Assembly: GCF_000014125.1 (NCBI RefSeq)
Contig: NC_008593.1
Span: 1,364,001-1,428,000 of the forward strand
From: Clostridium novyi NT
GTDB lineage: Bacteria > Bacillota > Clostridia > Clostridiales > Clostridiaceae
Direction of reading: 5' to 3'
Length of the DNA: 64,000 nt
A program made the translations under genes and the position numbers. This document shows, one piece after another, positions 31,378-40,253 of the stretch (the first letter of the stretch is position 1; every line of letters starts with the position of its first letter). Below the pieces are notes generated by a model, which worked only from the letters and a program-made list of their open reading frames with translations, searched no databases and had not been told where the DNA came from.

Positions 31378-31719
31378 ATGAAACCTTATGAAAAATTAAA
31401 ACAATTAAGAATTAGTAGAAATATAACTACTTATGAATTATCTGAATTAACTGGAATTCCACAATCAACAATAAGTAAAATGGAGAATGGTAAAAGAAAA
31501 ATCGAAGCTGAATCTTTGCAAAAACTTGCAGATGCACTTAATATATCAGTAAATGAGTTTTTTGACAGCTCCTTTAAAGATTCAACTAGTGAGAGCTTTG
31601 ATGAAGATATTCGCAGAATTGAAAGAGCTAGAAATAAAATGCCTTTAAAAGATAAAGAAAAAATGATGAAAATTTTAGAAGCTTCTTTTGAGGATTATTT
31701 TGATGATGAGGAGGACTAG
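31378..31719 (+). CDS. CI-like XRE-family lysogenic repressor without peptidase domain
   Basis: The 113-residue protein has an N-terminal XRE helix-turn-helix (T-Y-E-L-S-E-L-T-G-I-P-Q-S-T-I-S-K-M-E-N) at about 17-37 and a helical, acidic C-terminus ending D-D-E-E-D. There is no S24 autoproteolytic domain, unlike lambda CI. Inactivation must come from another route, and the ImmA-like protease gene is immediately downstream, as for ImmR/ImmA pairs of mobile elements. It would silence the phage lytic genes from the five operators. Confidence 0.9.
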   Translation: MKPYEKLKQLRISRNITTYELSELTGIPQSTISKMENGKRKIEAESLQKLADALNISVNEFFDSSFKDSTSESFDEDIRRIERARNKMPLKDKEKMMKILEASFEDYFDDEED

Positions 31720-32785
31720 ATATAAATTTATAAAAAACACAGTAAATAACCTATTTATACAATTAGGTATAAATTCATATCCAATTAATCTTATTAATAT
31801 TTTTTCAAAAATTAAGAACTGTAGAGTTGTTTCTTATAGCAATCATATGAAAAAATACAATTTAACAGAGACTGAAGTAATACAACATTTTGGCTCTGCT
31901 GAAGGCTGCACTATATATAATTTTAAAAAAAATAGATATTTGGTTTTTTATAATGATTTAAATATCTATTATAAAAAACCTGCAAGAAGAAGATGGACAT
32001 TAGCTCATGAACTTGGTCATATTTTTTTGTGTCATCATATCATAAGTAATAAAACCAAAATATTTAGGAATACATTAACTGATGATGAATATAGATGGAT
32101 GGAAGTTGAAGCAAATAGATTTGCATCTTTGTTATTAGCCAACCCAGTAATTTTACATAAATTAAATATAAAAAATAATATTGATATAATGAATATTTGC
32201 AAATTATCAGAAGAAGCATCTATTTATAGATATAAAGAATATTTAAAATGGAAAAAACGTAAATACATGAATTGTTCTGATATAAAAATTATTTACCAAT
32301 TTCATGATTTTATTTATAAAAAAAATTGTTTAAATTGTGGTTATGGATTTATTTCCGAAACTGCAAAATATTGTCCTATATGTGGAGAAAAATTAATAAG
32401 AGGAGATGGAAAAATGATTTATAATGATGGTTTTAAATTAAATAGTAATGGTAAAGCTTTAAAATGTCCTAACTGTGAAAATGAGCAATTCTTAACTGAT
32501 GGAGTCTATTGCAGAATATGCGGCACTTATTTAATAAATAAATGCACTAATGATCATGGAATTTGGGAGCAAAACGAGTATGGTTATACTATTAAAATTA
32601 AAGATGAATGTGGAATGATTTCTCCTGGTAATGCTAGATTTTGTGAAAAATGTGGTGAGCCTACTACTTTTTATACTCAAGGATTATTAAGAGATTGGAA
32701 AACCAATAAGACATTAGAAGAACTAAATAGAGATGCTGTGGAACAAGTTGCATCTGATATTGATGATAATAATATACCATTCTAA
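31703..32785 (+). CDS. immA: ImmA/IrrE-type metalloprotease with C-terminal zinc ribbons
   Basis: The 360-residue protein has the ImmA zinc protease domain in its first 175 residues with the active site L-A-H-E-L-G-H-I-F and a downstream glutamate (M-E-V-E-A-N-R-F-A). The C-terminal 150 residues hold three Cys-rich ribbons (C-L-N-C-G..C-P-I-C-G, C-P-N-C..C-R-I-C-G, C-G..C-E-K-C-G). ImmA proteins cleave the ImmR/CI-like repressor when a signal arrives. It overlaps the repressor gene; ATG at 31703 has TGAGGA as ribosome site, the frame begins at TTG 31688. The ribbons could sense or bind a partner; that is inference. Confidence 0.9.
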   Translation: MMRRTRYKFIKNTVNNLFIQLGINSYPINLINIFSKIKNCRVVSYSNHMKKYNLTETEVIQHFGSAEGCTIYNFKKNRYLVFYNDLNIYYKKPARRRWTLAHELGHIFLCHHIISNKTKIFRNTLTDDEYRWMEVEANRFASLLLANPVILHKLNIKNNIDIMNICKLSEEASIYRYKEYLKWKKRKYMNCSDIKIIYQFHDFIYKKNCLNCGYGFISETAKYCPICGEKLIRGDGKMIYNDGFKLNSNGKALKCPNCENEQFLTDGVYCRICGTYLINKCTNDHGIWEQNEYGYTIKIKDECGMISPGNARFCEKCGEPTTFYTQGLLRDWKTNKTLEELNRDAVEQVASDIDDNNIPF

Positions 32786-32790
32786 TTTAA

Positions 32791-32826
32791 TAAAGATAAT
32801 AAGATAAACAATATCTTATTATCTTT
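32791..32826 (+). terminator. Terminator-like hairpin after the ImmA gene
   Basis: AAAGATAATAAGATA / TATCTTATTATCTTT is a perfect 15-bp AT-rich stem right after the protease stop codon. It has no distinct T-tract, so it may work weakly. Confidence 0.5.
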
Positions 32827-32965
32827 GCTGCAACTATAGTTATATTTATAAGAAATGACTATTAAAAAAATTGCTAATTCTGTAGAAGTTCCTGTAAGAG
32901 TTTTAAAGCAACTAGCAAATTTATAATCATTAATCGAACATAAGTTTAAGAAAGGAGTAGTAAAA

Positions 32966-34561
32966 ATGATAGCTGTATACTGTAGAGTATCTACAGAAGA
33001 CCAACAAGAAAGAAAAACAATTGAAAATCAAATTTCTTTTGCTGAGAAATATTGTGATTTACATGAACTTAAGTTGTTTAAGATATATAAAGAAGATGGT
33101 GTTTCTGGTACTATACCCTTAGAAGATAGACCACAAGGAAAGCAACTTATAAAAGATGCTAAAAATAATAAATTTGATACATTACTTTTATACAAATTAG
33201 ATAGGCTTGGTAGGTCTGCTAGGATAACATTAAACTCTATACATTTATTAGAAGAATTAAATGTGCAAATTAAATCTATGACCGAACCATTTGATACCTC
33301 ATCCCCCTCTGGCAGATTTATGATAACTATGCTTGCAGGCGTAGCTGACTTAGAAAGGTCCACAATTTTAGAACGTATGTGGCTCGGTGCTAATAGAGCA
33401 GCAAAGGAAGGCAAATGGCTTGGAGGAATTGTTCCTTATGGCTATTTTGTTAATGAAGATAAATATTTAGAGGTAAATAATAATATAATATCTGAAATAA
33501 ATCTGAGTGAAGCTGATGTTGTAAAATTAATTTTTAGTCTTGCAACTGAAAATAATATGAGTTGTATAAAAATTGCCGACTACCTAAATTCCTTAAACAT
33601 TCCTCCAAGCTATAAAAAAGATAATAGAAAAATATTAAAAGGTAAAAGAAAAGTAAGTGTTTCTGGCATTTGGAGTCCTTCTAGTATATTGCGAATGTTG
33701 CATAATACAACATATAAAGGTGTGCATGAATACGGTAAGCGATCCCAAAAGAAAAGAGAAATTATAACTAGAGAAGTTCCAGCTATAATTACAGAAGATA
33801 TTTGGAACAAAGCACAAGGAGTAATAAAAGATAATATAATAGAAGCTACTCGGAATCGCAAAAGAAATTATTTATTGAAAGGATTAATTAAGTGTGGTAA
33901 ATGCGGTTGCAATTATGTAGGAGCTAAATATAAACACAGTAATTACTACTATGTATGTGGCGGTAAAATTAAATACAATGGTCCATTTGGTAAATGTACA
34001 TCTAAGAATTTGAATGGAGAATATATAGAAAATATGATATGGAATGACATAACTGAATTTATAAATAATCCAGGTGAAACTATAAATATTTTAAAGGAAA
34101 ACTTAAAAACTAAGGACTCTAATAAGCAAGATTTAATTAATCAAAAAGAACTTCTAGAAACAAATTTAAGAGCTAAAGAAACTGAAAAACAATCTATATT
34201 AGATTTATTTAGAAAAGGAATAATAACTGCGAATGATGTTGAAATCCAATTATCTAAAATACAAAAAGAATTTAATGCTATACAAGATAATTTAAATGCT
34301 ATTAATCATAAATTAAATGAAATGTACGATATTCCCGATTACACTAAAGTTGATGAGATGTTAAAAAGCATGAAACTAATTATTAATCAAGATAATATCT
34401 CTTTTGAAGATAAAAGACAAATAGTAAAAACACTATTAGATAAAATTACTGTTAATACTATTGAAGAAAATAATACTAAGAGTGCAAGTTTAGATATTAA
34501 GTACTCTTTTATCAAAGTAGAAAACCACACGTTCAAGGATTCATACTGGAAACAAGCATAA
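32966..34561 (+). CDS. Large serine recombinase (phage integrase), 3' end in host DNA
   Basis: The 531-residue integrase has the resolvase catalytic domain with the nucleophile Ser9 (Y-C-R-V-S-T-E-D), then [11 protein letters not shown], a recombinase domain, a zinc ribbon (C-G-K-C-G-C..Y-V-C-G) near 310-340, and a C-terminal coiled coil with Q/E/K-rich helix at about 385-455. It recombines attP with the site in comM. ATG at 32966 has AAAGGAG. The reading frame runs through the attachment point, and its last about 20-28 nt, including the stop, are antisense to comM: the integrated gene gets its C-terminus from the host. Confidence 0.95.
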   Translation: MIAVYCRVSTEDQQERKTIENQISFAEKYCDLHELKLFKIYKEDGVSGTIPLEDRPQGKQLIKDAKNNKFDTLLLYKLDRLGRSARITLNSIHLLEELNVQIKSMTEPFDTSSPSGRFMITMLAGVADLERSTILERMWLGANRAAKEGKWLGGIVPYGYFVNEDKYLEVNNNIISEINLSEADVVKLIFSLATENNMSCIKIADYLNSLNIPPSYKKDNRKILKGKRKVSVSGIWSPSSILRMLHNTTYKGVHEYGKRSQKKREIITREVPAIITEDIWNKAQGVIKDNIIEATRNRKRNYLLKGLIKCGKCGCNYVGAKYKHSNYYYVCGGKIKYNGPFGKCTSKNLNGEYIENMIWNDITEFINNPGETINILKENLKTKDSNKQDLINQKELLETNLRAKETEKQSILDLFRKGIITANDVEIQLSKIQKEFNAIQDNLNAINHKLNEMYDIPDYTKVDEMLKSMKLIINQDNISFEDKRQIVKTLLDKITVNTIEENNTKSASLDIKYSFIKVENHTFKDSYWKQA

Positions 34562-35576
34562 AATTGCTAGGATATTCCACAGCACCACTGGCTCTACTTA
34601 TTTTTATAACTCTGTCTTCAAGGGGTTGCCTTAAAACTTCTAGGGTTTTTCTATTAAATTCTAGTATTTCATCTAAAAATAATACTCCATTATGAGCTAA
34701 TGAAATTTCACCAGGCATTAGCTTATTTCCACCTCCAACTAATGAAACCTGAGATGCAGTATGATGTGGACTTCTAAAAGGTCTTTCATATATCAATCCA
34801 TTATTATCTTTTAATTTATTAGATATACTATAAATCTTAGTAACTTCTAATGCTTCTTCATAACTTAACTCTGGAAGTATAGTTGGAATTCTTTTAGCTA
34901 TCATTGTCTTTCCACATCCTGGGGGACCAAACATAAGTATATTGTGTCCTCCAGCAGCTGCTACCTCTATAGCTCTTTTACAGCTTTCTTGGCCTAGTAC
35001 ATCTGAAAAATCCAAATTATCTTTTAATATTTTTTTATTTTCTTCAAATTTATATGGAATAAGATCTCTATATTTAAGAAATTCAATAACTTGACTTAAT
35101 GTTTCAAATGGGAAAACTTTTGCATCATTTACGAAAGCACATTCATTTGCATTATCCATAGGCACTATAAAGTTTGATAATCCATTTTCTATTGCATCTA
35201 TTATAATAGGTAGAGATCCTCTTATTTTTTTTAATTCACCTAAAAGAGATAGTTCTCCTATAAATAAAAATTCTTCAACATTGTCACATTTTATCTGATT
35301 GCTAGCTAATAATATAGCTATAGCTATAGGTAGATCTAATAGTGAACCCTCTTTTTTTAAATCAGCTGGTGCTAAATTAATTGTTATTCTTCTCATTGGA
35401 AATTCAAATCCAGAATTTATTATTGCAGCTCTTACTCTTTCCTTTGATTCTTTAACAGCAATATCAGGAATTCCTACTATATTAAATGCCGGTAGTCCAT
35501 TTGAAATATCTATTTCTACATTTATAATAGTTCCATTTATTCCTGTAAAAGTAGCTGATTTTATTTTTGTAACCAT
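34533..35576 (-). pseudogene. comM: comM (YifB Mg-chelatase-like AAA+ ATPase), interrupted by the prophage
   Basis: The 347 codons present encode the ComM/YifB N-terminal domain ([27 protein letters not shown]), Walker A G-P-P-G-C-G-K-T and Walker [10 protein letters not shown]. The full protein is about 500 residues; the end of the AAA+ domain, the zinc-binding C-P-C-G region and the C-terminus are missing and must lie beyond the left prophage end. ComM is a branch-migration helicase supporting natural transformation in several bacteria. The stop at 34533 is supplied by phage DNA, and the remnant is probably inactive. Confidence 0.93.
34534..34546. other. Attachment site attR in comM
   Basis: comM reads as expected up to the codons for F-M-L-V-S-S-M-N-P (minus strand) and then changes into phage sequence: expected Cys-Pro-Cys (TGT CC.) becomes TGA. 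The shared bases ATGAATCC(T)TG mark the crossover. The other junction lies outside the window, so the exact 2-bp core cannot be set. Confidence 0.75.
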
Positions 35577-35771
35577 ACAATCACCTCTTCTTTTTAGATT
35601 ATTGACAAATAATTTATTAATATAATGTTTTTAAAATTTTTTATGGTTTACATTTTTATTTCTAAATACATAATTTTGATTATGTAAACTATATTTAAAT
35701 ACATAATATCTTTTACTTGTGTTTAATTACTATAAACTATGTCAAAAATCATAATATAAAGGAGGACTTTT

Positions 35772-36134
35772 ATGTATAACTTTAACAAACCTATAGGATC
35801 TTATGGAGAACATATTTCTGAAAACTTTTTAGTATCTAAAGGTCATAAAATTTTAACTAAAAACTTTAGATGCAGAAGTGGCGAAATAGATATAATCAGT
35901 AGTCACAATAATTATATATGCTTTACAGAAGTAAAAACCCGTTATAACTATTCTTTTGGCATTCCTTGTGAATCTGTTACCATTACCAAAATAAAAAAGA
36001 TAAGAAATACAGCTAAATTTTATATATACATAAATAAATTATTTAAAAATAACTTTAAGTTTAATGTAATAGAAATTATATTAAATAAATATAGCAATGA
36101 TTATTCTATAAATTTTATAGAAAATGCCTTTTGA
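35772..36134 (+). CDS. yraN: YraN (UPF0102) endonuclease-like protein
   Basis: The 120-residue protein matches the UPF0102/YraN family: G-S-Y-G-E-H-I-S-E-N-F-L near the start, N-F-R-C-R-S-G-E-I-D-I-I, then F-T-E-V-K-T-R (the ExK of a PD-(D/E)xK-like fold). Function is unclear in the family; a nuclease-like role is suggested by the motif. It is transcribed away from comM and convergently towards rnhB, with which it shares a bidirectional terminator. Confidence 0.9.
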   Translation: MYNFNKPIGSYGEHISENFLVSKGHKILTKNFRCRSGEIDIISSHNNYICFTEVKTRYNYSFGIPCESVTITKIKKIRNTAKFYIYINKLFKNNFKFNVIEIILNKYSNDYSINFIENAF

Positions 36135-36146
36135 TATTTTAATAAA

Positions 36147-36197
36147 AATAATAAACTACTACTTAATTTTCAAGTAGTAGTTTATTATTTTTATTAA
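36147..36197. terminator. Bidirectional terminator between yraN and rnhB
   Basis: A perfect long stem AATAATAAACTACTACTT / AAGTAGTAGTTTATTATT with A- and T-tracts on both sides. Confidence 0.9.
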
Positions 36198-37003
36198 AAT
36201 GTATTTAAAATATTCTTTAAAAAACTTTTTCTGTGGATTTTTGTACATCCAAATTTTTTTATAGCTTCTATATGCTCTTTTGTACCATATCCCATATTTT
36301 TATTAAACATATACTCTGGATACTTTTTAGAGTACTCTATCATTAAATTATCTCTATATACTTTAGCAATGATAGATGCACATGCTATAGATGCACTTTT
36401 CGCATCTCCTTTTACAACAAACTCATTATTTATAGTACAATTTTTTATTTTATATCCATCAGATAATACTAAATCAGGATCTACTTTTAAATTACATACT
36501 GATCTTTTTAAGACTTCATTATTACACCAAGCAATTCCTTTTTCGTCTATTTCTTCACTGCTTATCTCTTGTATAGAGTAACTAACCGCTCTTTCCTTTA
36601 TAATTTTTGAAAGTTCTTCTCTCACTTCAAAACTTATTTTTTTAGAATCATTTATTCTAAGTATTAAATTCTCATCATTTATAATATCTAAATCTAATAC
36701 TACAGCAGCTGCTACTATAGGCCCTGCAAGAGGTCCTCTTCCTACCTCATCCGCCCCAGCTAAATATGTACCACTTTTAATATATTTTTTATCAAACTCA
36801 TACATATTTCTTACACGAATTCTTTCTTTCTTTCTATTTTCAAGAAACTTAATAACATTTTTTCCTAAATTTTTTACAGTTACTCTATTATCGTCTTCTA
36901 ATGTTCTTATTAAGGCTTCATAATCTATACTTTTATCTTCAGATTTTAATATATTAGAAATATAAGCTTTTACATCTGTAGCTTTCATGTTACCTATATT
37001 CAT
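36194..37003 (-). CDS. rnhB: Ribonuclease HII
   Basis: The 269-residue enzyme removes ribonucleotides from DNA. Signature G-A-D-E-V-G-R-G-P-L-A-G-P (catalytic D-E) and I-N-D-S-K-K, S-I-A-C-A-S-I-I-A-K-V-Y-R-D are present. The N-terminal 75 residues form an extra helical domain, as in Bacillus/Clostridium RNase HII. ATG at 37003 follows AAAGG; it overlaps the rbgA end. Confidence 0.95.
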   Translation of the reverse strand: MNIGNMKATDVKAYISNILKSEDKSIDYEALIRTLEDDNRVTVKNLGKNVIKFLENRKKERIRVRNMYEFDKKYIKSGTYLAGADEVGRGPLAGPIVAAAVVLDLDIINDENLILRINDSKKISFEVREELSKIIKERAVSYSIQEISSEEIDEKGIAWCNNEVLKRSVCNLKVDPDLVLSDGYKIKNCTINNEFVVKGDAKSASIACASIIAKVYRDNLMIEYSKKYPEYMFNKNMGYGTKEHIEAIKKFGCTKIHRKSFLKNILNTF

Positions 37004-37008
37004 ATATA

Positions 37009-37851
37009 TCACGGCCTTTCTAACGATATAGGACCTAATTTTCCACCTCTAAATTCATCTAAAATCATAACAGATACTCTATTATAGTCTATATTTCCTC
37101 CAGAGATTACAGCCCCTCTTTTTCTTCCTATACTGTCCATATTCTCTAATGTATCTTCACTTAGTGAATTTAATTTGTATCTTTCCATTAATTTTTCTGG
37201 ATATTCTTCTTGAAGCTTACCTATTAATTTAAAAGCTAAAGTTTCTATATCCATTATTTCATCTTTAATGGCACCAGTAAATGCTAAATCTAATCCAACA
37301 CTTTCATCCTCAAATTTAGGCCATAAAACTCCAGGAGTATCTAAAAGCTCAATACCCATCTTTGTTTTAATCCATTGTTTATTTTTAGTAACACCTGGTC
37401 TATCTCCAACTTTAGCAGTATTATTTTTAGCCATTTTATTTATAAATGAAGATTTTCCTACATTGGGTATACCTACAACCATAGCTCTTGTTGTTATGTT
37501 AACCATGCCCTTTGATTTTAGCCTATCATGTTTTTCTTTAAGTAGTTCATTTATAGTAGGCTTTATATTATTTAATCCTTTTCCTGTAACACAATTAACA
37601 CTAAGAACCTTTACAGAATCATTAGATAGCTTTTCAATCCACTGTCTAGTTATTTTTTCTTCTGCAAGATCGCTTTTATTTAATAATATAATTCTAGATT
37701 TATTGTTACATATACTATCTATATCTGGATTAGCACTAGATTTTACTATTCTAGCATCTCTAATTTCTATTACTACATCTACGAATTTTAAATTTTCTTT
37801 TATTTCTCTTCTGGTTTTTGCCATATGTCCTGGGAACCAATTTATCGCCAT
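37009..37851 (-). CDS. rbgA: Ribosome biogenesis GTPase RbgA (YlqF)
   Basis: The 280-residue circularly permuted GTPase assists late 50S assembly. Visible: N-terminal W-F-P-G-H-M-A-K-T-R-R, G4 motif L-L-N-K-S-D-L, G1 G-I-P-N-V-G-K-S-S, and G3-like D-T-P-G-V-L-W-P. It follows the rplS terminator and is co-transcribed with rnhB. Start ATG at 37851 with an AGGAGG site. Confidence 0.95.
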   Translation of the reverse strand: MAINWFPGHMAKTRREIKENLKFVDVVIEIRDARIVKSSANPDIDSICNNKSRIILLNKSDLAEEKITRQWIEKLSNDSVKVLSVNCVTGKGLNNIKPTINELLKEKHDRLKSKGMVNITTRAMVVGIPNVGKSSFINKMAKNNTAKVGDRPGVTKNKQWIKTKMGIELLDTPGVLWPKFEDESVGLDLAFTGAIKDEIMDIETLAFKLIGKLQEEYPEKLMERYKLNSLSEDTLENMDSIGRKRGAVISGGNIDYNRVSVMILDEFRGGKLGPISLERP

Positions 37852-37904
37852 ATACTAAACTCCTCCTAATAAATTGAATTAAACAATTTATATTGTATAA
37901 AAAA

Positions 37905-37924
37905 AAGGGACTATAAAGTCCCAA
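37905..37924 (-). terminator. Terminator after rplS
   Basis: Minus strand TTGGGACT-TTAT-AGTCCC followed by TTTTTTTT, immediately downstream of the rplS stop. Confidence 0.85.
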
Positions 37925-37929
37925 TTTTA

Positions 37930-38280
37930 CTATCTGTTAAGAGCTTCTTTAACTTTTGCAGCCTTACCTACTCTATTTCTTAAGTAGTAAAGTTTAGATC
38001 TTCTTACTTTACCTCTTCTTACTACTTTGATGCTTTCAAGCATTGGAGAGTTTACTGGGAATGTTCTTTCAACACCAGTACCGTATGCTACTCTTCTAAC
38101 AGTGAAAGTTTCTCTAATTCCACCATTTTGTCTCTTTATTACTGTTCCTTCGAAAGCTTGAAGTCTTTCTTTGTTTCCTTCTTTAATTCTTACATTAACT
38201 CTAACAGTATCTCCTACGTTGAATTCAGTTATATCTGTTTTTACTTGTTCAGCTTCGATAGCTTTTATTATATCTAACAT
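37930..38280 (-). CDS. rplS: 50S ribosomal protein L19
   Basis: The 116-residue protein has L19 signatures: [16 protein letters not shown] and [15 protein letters not shown]. It sits at the 30S-50S interface. It has its own promoter and a structured leader in the 150 bp upstream, besides being behind trmD, and ends at a strong terminator. Confidence 0.97.
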   Translation of the reverse strand: MLDIIKAIEAEQVKTDITEFNVGDTVRVNVRIKEGNKERLQAFEGTVIKRQNGGIRETFTVRRVAYGTGVERTFPVNSPMLESIKVVRRGKVRRSKLYYLRNRVGKAAKVKEALNR

Positions 38281-38370
38281 GTGCTTTCCCTCCTTATATT
38301 TTCTTTGACGTTCGTACTCTATGTATATTGTGTACTATAGACAGAGGACCGCCCGTACTAGCACAGACTT
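38281..38370 (-). promoter_or_regulatory. Possible L19 leader element in front of rplS
   Basis: The transcribed leader contains the paired segment GTAC..GTAC around a G/C-rich GGGCGGTCC core, in an otherwise AT-rich genome, placed between the promoter and rplS. Firmicutes have an L19 leader RNA here that may bind L19 for autoregulation; assignment is by place and G/C-rich structure only. Confidence 0.4.
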
Positions 38371-38371
38371 T

Positions 38372-38400
38372 ATTCTACCATAAATATATAATTTGTTCAA
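38372..38400 (-). promoter_or_regulatory. Promoter of rplS
   Basis: Minus strand TTGAAC (38400-38395), 17 bp, TAGAAT (38377-38372), in the gap between trmD and rplS. Confidence 0.6.
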
Positions 38401-38434
38401 TATATTATTTTATAATAAAATAATATATTAATCT

Positions 38435-39160
38435 CTACTCTTTACTATAAATTTCTAATAATTTCTTATCTTCTTTAGATAAAGTTATTTGTTTAAACAA
38501 ATCAGGCCTTCTAGTTTTAGTAATAGTAAGTGATTTATATCTACGCCATTTTCTTATATTATCATGATGTCCAGATAGTAAAACTTTAGGCACATTTTCT
38601 CCTTCAAAACATTCAGGTCTAGTATACTGAGGATATTCTAAAAGTCCATTATAAAATGACTCTTCCATATAACTTTCACTTGATGATAACACTCCTGGTA
38701 CAAGCCTGCAAATACTATCTACTACAGGAATACATGCCATTTCTCCTCCAGTTAATACAAAATCTCCTAATGAAATTTCTTCATCTATATACTTGTAGAC
38801 TCTTTCATCTATTCCCTCATAATGACCGCATATAAAGATTAGTTCTTTTTCTTTTGAAAGTGTTTTTGCAATCTCTTGATTAAAAGTCTTCCCTCTAGGA
38901 CCTAAAAATATAACCTTTCCTTTATTATTTATTTTCAAATCTTTTATTGAGTCTACTATAGGTTGTGGAGTCATGACCATGCCCGCTCCTCCGCCATATG
39001 GATAATCATCTACTTTTTTATGTTTGTTCATTGAATAGTCTCTTATATTATGAGACTGTATTTTTAGGATTCCCTTATCAATGGCTCTACCTATAATACT
39101 ATGATTAAAAATATCAAACATTTCAGGAAATAATGTTAAGATGTCTATCTTCATTGCCAT
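38435..39160 (-). CDS. trmD: tRNA (guanine-N1)-methyltransferase
   Basis: The 241-residue enzyme makes m1G37 in tRNA, preventing frameshifts. SPOUT-family motifs: [38 protein letters not shown] (knot). The start overlaps the rimM stop by 10 nt, giving coupled translation. Confidence 0.97.
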   Translation of the reverse strand: MAMKIDILTLFPEMFDIFNHSIIGRAIDKGILKIQSHNIRDYSMNKHKKVDDYPYGGGAGMVMTPQPIVDSIKDLKINNKGKVIFLGPRGKTFNQEIAKTLSKEKELIFICGHYEGIDERVYKYIDEEISLGDFVLTGGEMACIPVVDSICRLVPGVLSSSESYMEESFYNGLLEYPQYTRPECFEGENVPKVLLSGHHDNIRKWRRYKSLTITKTRRPDLFKQITLSKEDKKLLEIYSKE

Positions 39161-39639
39161 ACTTCCAATGGTTTTATTATGATTTTTTTATTGTTTACAT
39201 CTATATCTACTATAACACTTTTTATTGCTGGTATTAAAAGTTCATTTGGTCCCTTAATCCAGTAAACATCATTACTTCCTGTGTGTATTATTTCATCTAT
39301 ATTACCTAATTGTTTTTCATTTTCATCATATACTGTACATCCTACAATATCAGCTTCATAGTAACAATCTTCATCTAGCGTTGCAGCATTTTCTCTACTT
39401 ACTTTTATATACTTATTTTTTAATCTTTGAGCATCTTCTATAGAGTCTATACCTTTTATTTTTAAAATAACTTTACCCGGTTGAAACTTACAGCCTTCTA
39501 TTTCTACAATATTACCATCTATATAAGCTTCATTTAGTTCTTTAAATCTTTCAACATTATCAGTTGATGGCATTACTTTTATTTCACCTTTAATACCATG
39601 AGTATTTATTATTTTGCCTACAGCTAAAAACTGTTCCAT
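39151..39639 (-). CDS. rimM: Ribosome maturation factor RimM
   Basis: The 162-residue protein has an N-terminal RimM domain ([15 protein letters not shown]) and a C-terminal PRC barrel ending I-K-P-L-E-V-W. It acts in 30S head maturation. It is separated from khpA by a terminator-like hairpin. Confidence 0.95.
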   Translation of the reverse strand: MEQFLAVGKIINTHGIKGEIKVMPSTDNVERFKELNEAYIDGNIVEIEGCKFQPGKVILKIKGIDSIEDAQRLKNKYIKVSRENAATLDEDCYYEADIVGCTVYDENEKQLGNIDEIIHTGSNDVYWIKGPNELLIPAIKSVIVDIDVNNKKIIIKPLEVWQ

Positions 39640-39670
39640 AATATATCTATACCCCTTTTTTTAGTATTCT

Positions 39671-39706
39671 AAAAAAGAGTTAGGATATTCCCCTAACTCT
39701 TTTTTG
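39671..39706 (-). terminator. Hairpin between khpA and rimM
   Basis: Minus strand AAAAAAGAGTTAGGGGAATATCCTAACTCTTTTTTAG: a stem AAGAGTTAGG/CCTAACTCTT with T-tract. It splits rpsP-khpA from rimM-trmD and may be an attenuator. Confidence 0.7.
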
Positions 39707-39721
39707 TAAATGTATATGTAA

Positions 39722-39949
39722 TTAGATAATTTCAACAACAACTCTTTTATCTTCTTTTACAGCTGCTGCCTTTATAACAGTTCTAATAGCTTTAGCTATT
39801 CTTCCCTGCTTTCCAATCACCTTTCCCATATCTTCTTGGGCAACTTTCAACTCAAGAATTATTGATTGTTCACCAATAATCTCATTAACACTAACCATAT
39901 CTGGGTCATCAACTAATGCTTTAGCAATTATTTCTAGTAAATTTTTCAT
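39722..39949 (-). CDS. khpA: KhpA RNA-binding protein (KH domain)
   Basis: The 75-residue KH protein has the G-K-V-I-G-K-Q-G-R-I loop (GxxG) that holds RNA. It is KhpA/YlqC, which works with KhpB in RNA regulation of envelope functions. It lies directly after rpsP, as in most Firmicutes. Confidence 0.92.
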   Translation of the reverse strand: MKNLLEIIAKALVDDPDMVSVNEIIGEQSIILELKVAQEDMGKVIGKQGRIAKAIRTVIKAAAVKEDKRVVVEII

Positions 39950-39968
39950 CTACTACACCCCCTGGTTA

Positions 39969-40226
39969 CTACTTAGAAAGCTTTTCATCTATTCCTGCTT
40001 CTTTGAAAAGTCTCTTAACAACATCTGTTGGTTGTGCACCATTTTTTACCCATTTTATAGCTTTTTCTTCATCTATTTTAATTGCTTTTGGTTCAGATAT
40101 TGGATTGTAATATCCTATTTCTTCAACGAATCTTCCATCTCTTGGAGATCTTGAATCAGCAACAACTACTCTATAAAACGGAGCTTTTTTAGCACCCATT
40201 CTTCTTAATCTAATTTTAACTGCCAT
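39969..40226 (-). CDS. rpsP: 30S ribosomal protein S16
   Basis: The 85-residue protein: [24 protein letters not shown] signature. Start ATG at 40226 has a perfect AAAGGAGGTGA; the frame also has an ATG at 40235. Last step before khpA in the ffh-rpsP operon. Confidence 0.97.
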   Translation of the reverse strand: MAVKIRLRRMGAKKAPFYRVVVADSRSPRDGRFVEEIGYYNPISEPKAIKIDEEKAIKWVKNGAQPTDVVKRLFKEAGIDEKLSK

Positions 40227-40253
40227 GTATTTCACCTCCTTTTAATATTGTAT

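Larger units (their letters stand above)
1..34545. mobile_element. Prophage in comM, left end outside the window
   Basis: The stretch carries, in order, all modules of a temperate tailed phage: integrase, immunity region, replication, late regulator, packaging, head, tail and lysis. It ends on the right inside the AAA+ domain of comM, just after the codons for Ser-Met-Asn-Pro. The left attachment site and the missing 3' part of comM must lie left of position 1. A distal tail protein, Tal-type protein, frameshifted tail chaperones and tape measure protein, with no sheath protein, indicate a siphovirus with a long non-contractile tail. The modules look complete, so the phage may be inducible; that is inference. 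Confidence 0.96.

Noticed and set aside
32855..32926. 23-codon ORF (M-T-I-K-K-I-A-N-S-V) between ImmA and the integrase
   Set aside because: It looks like a piece of a helix-turn-helix, but lacks a ribosome site and is very short; probably a relic.
33028..33414. Minus-strand frame inside the integrase gene
   Set aside because: Shadow of the integrase codons; no ribosome site and improbable product.
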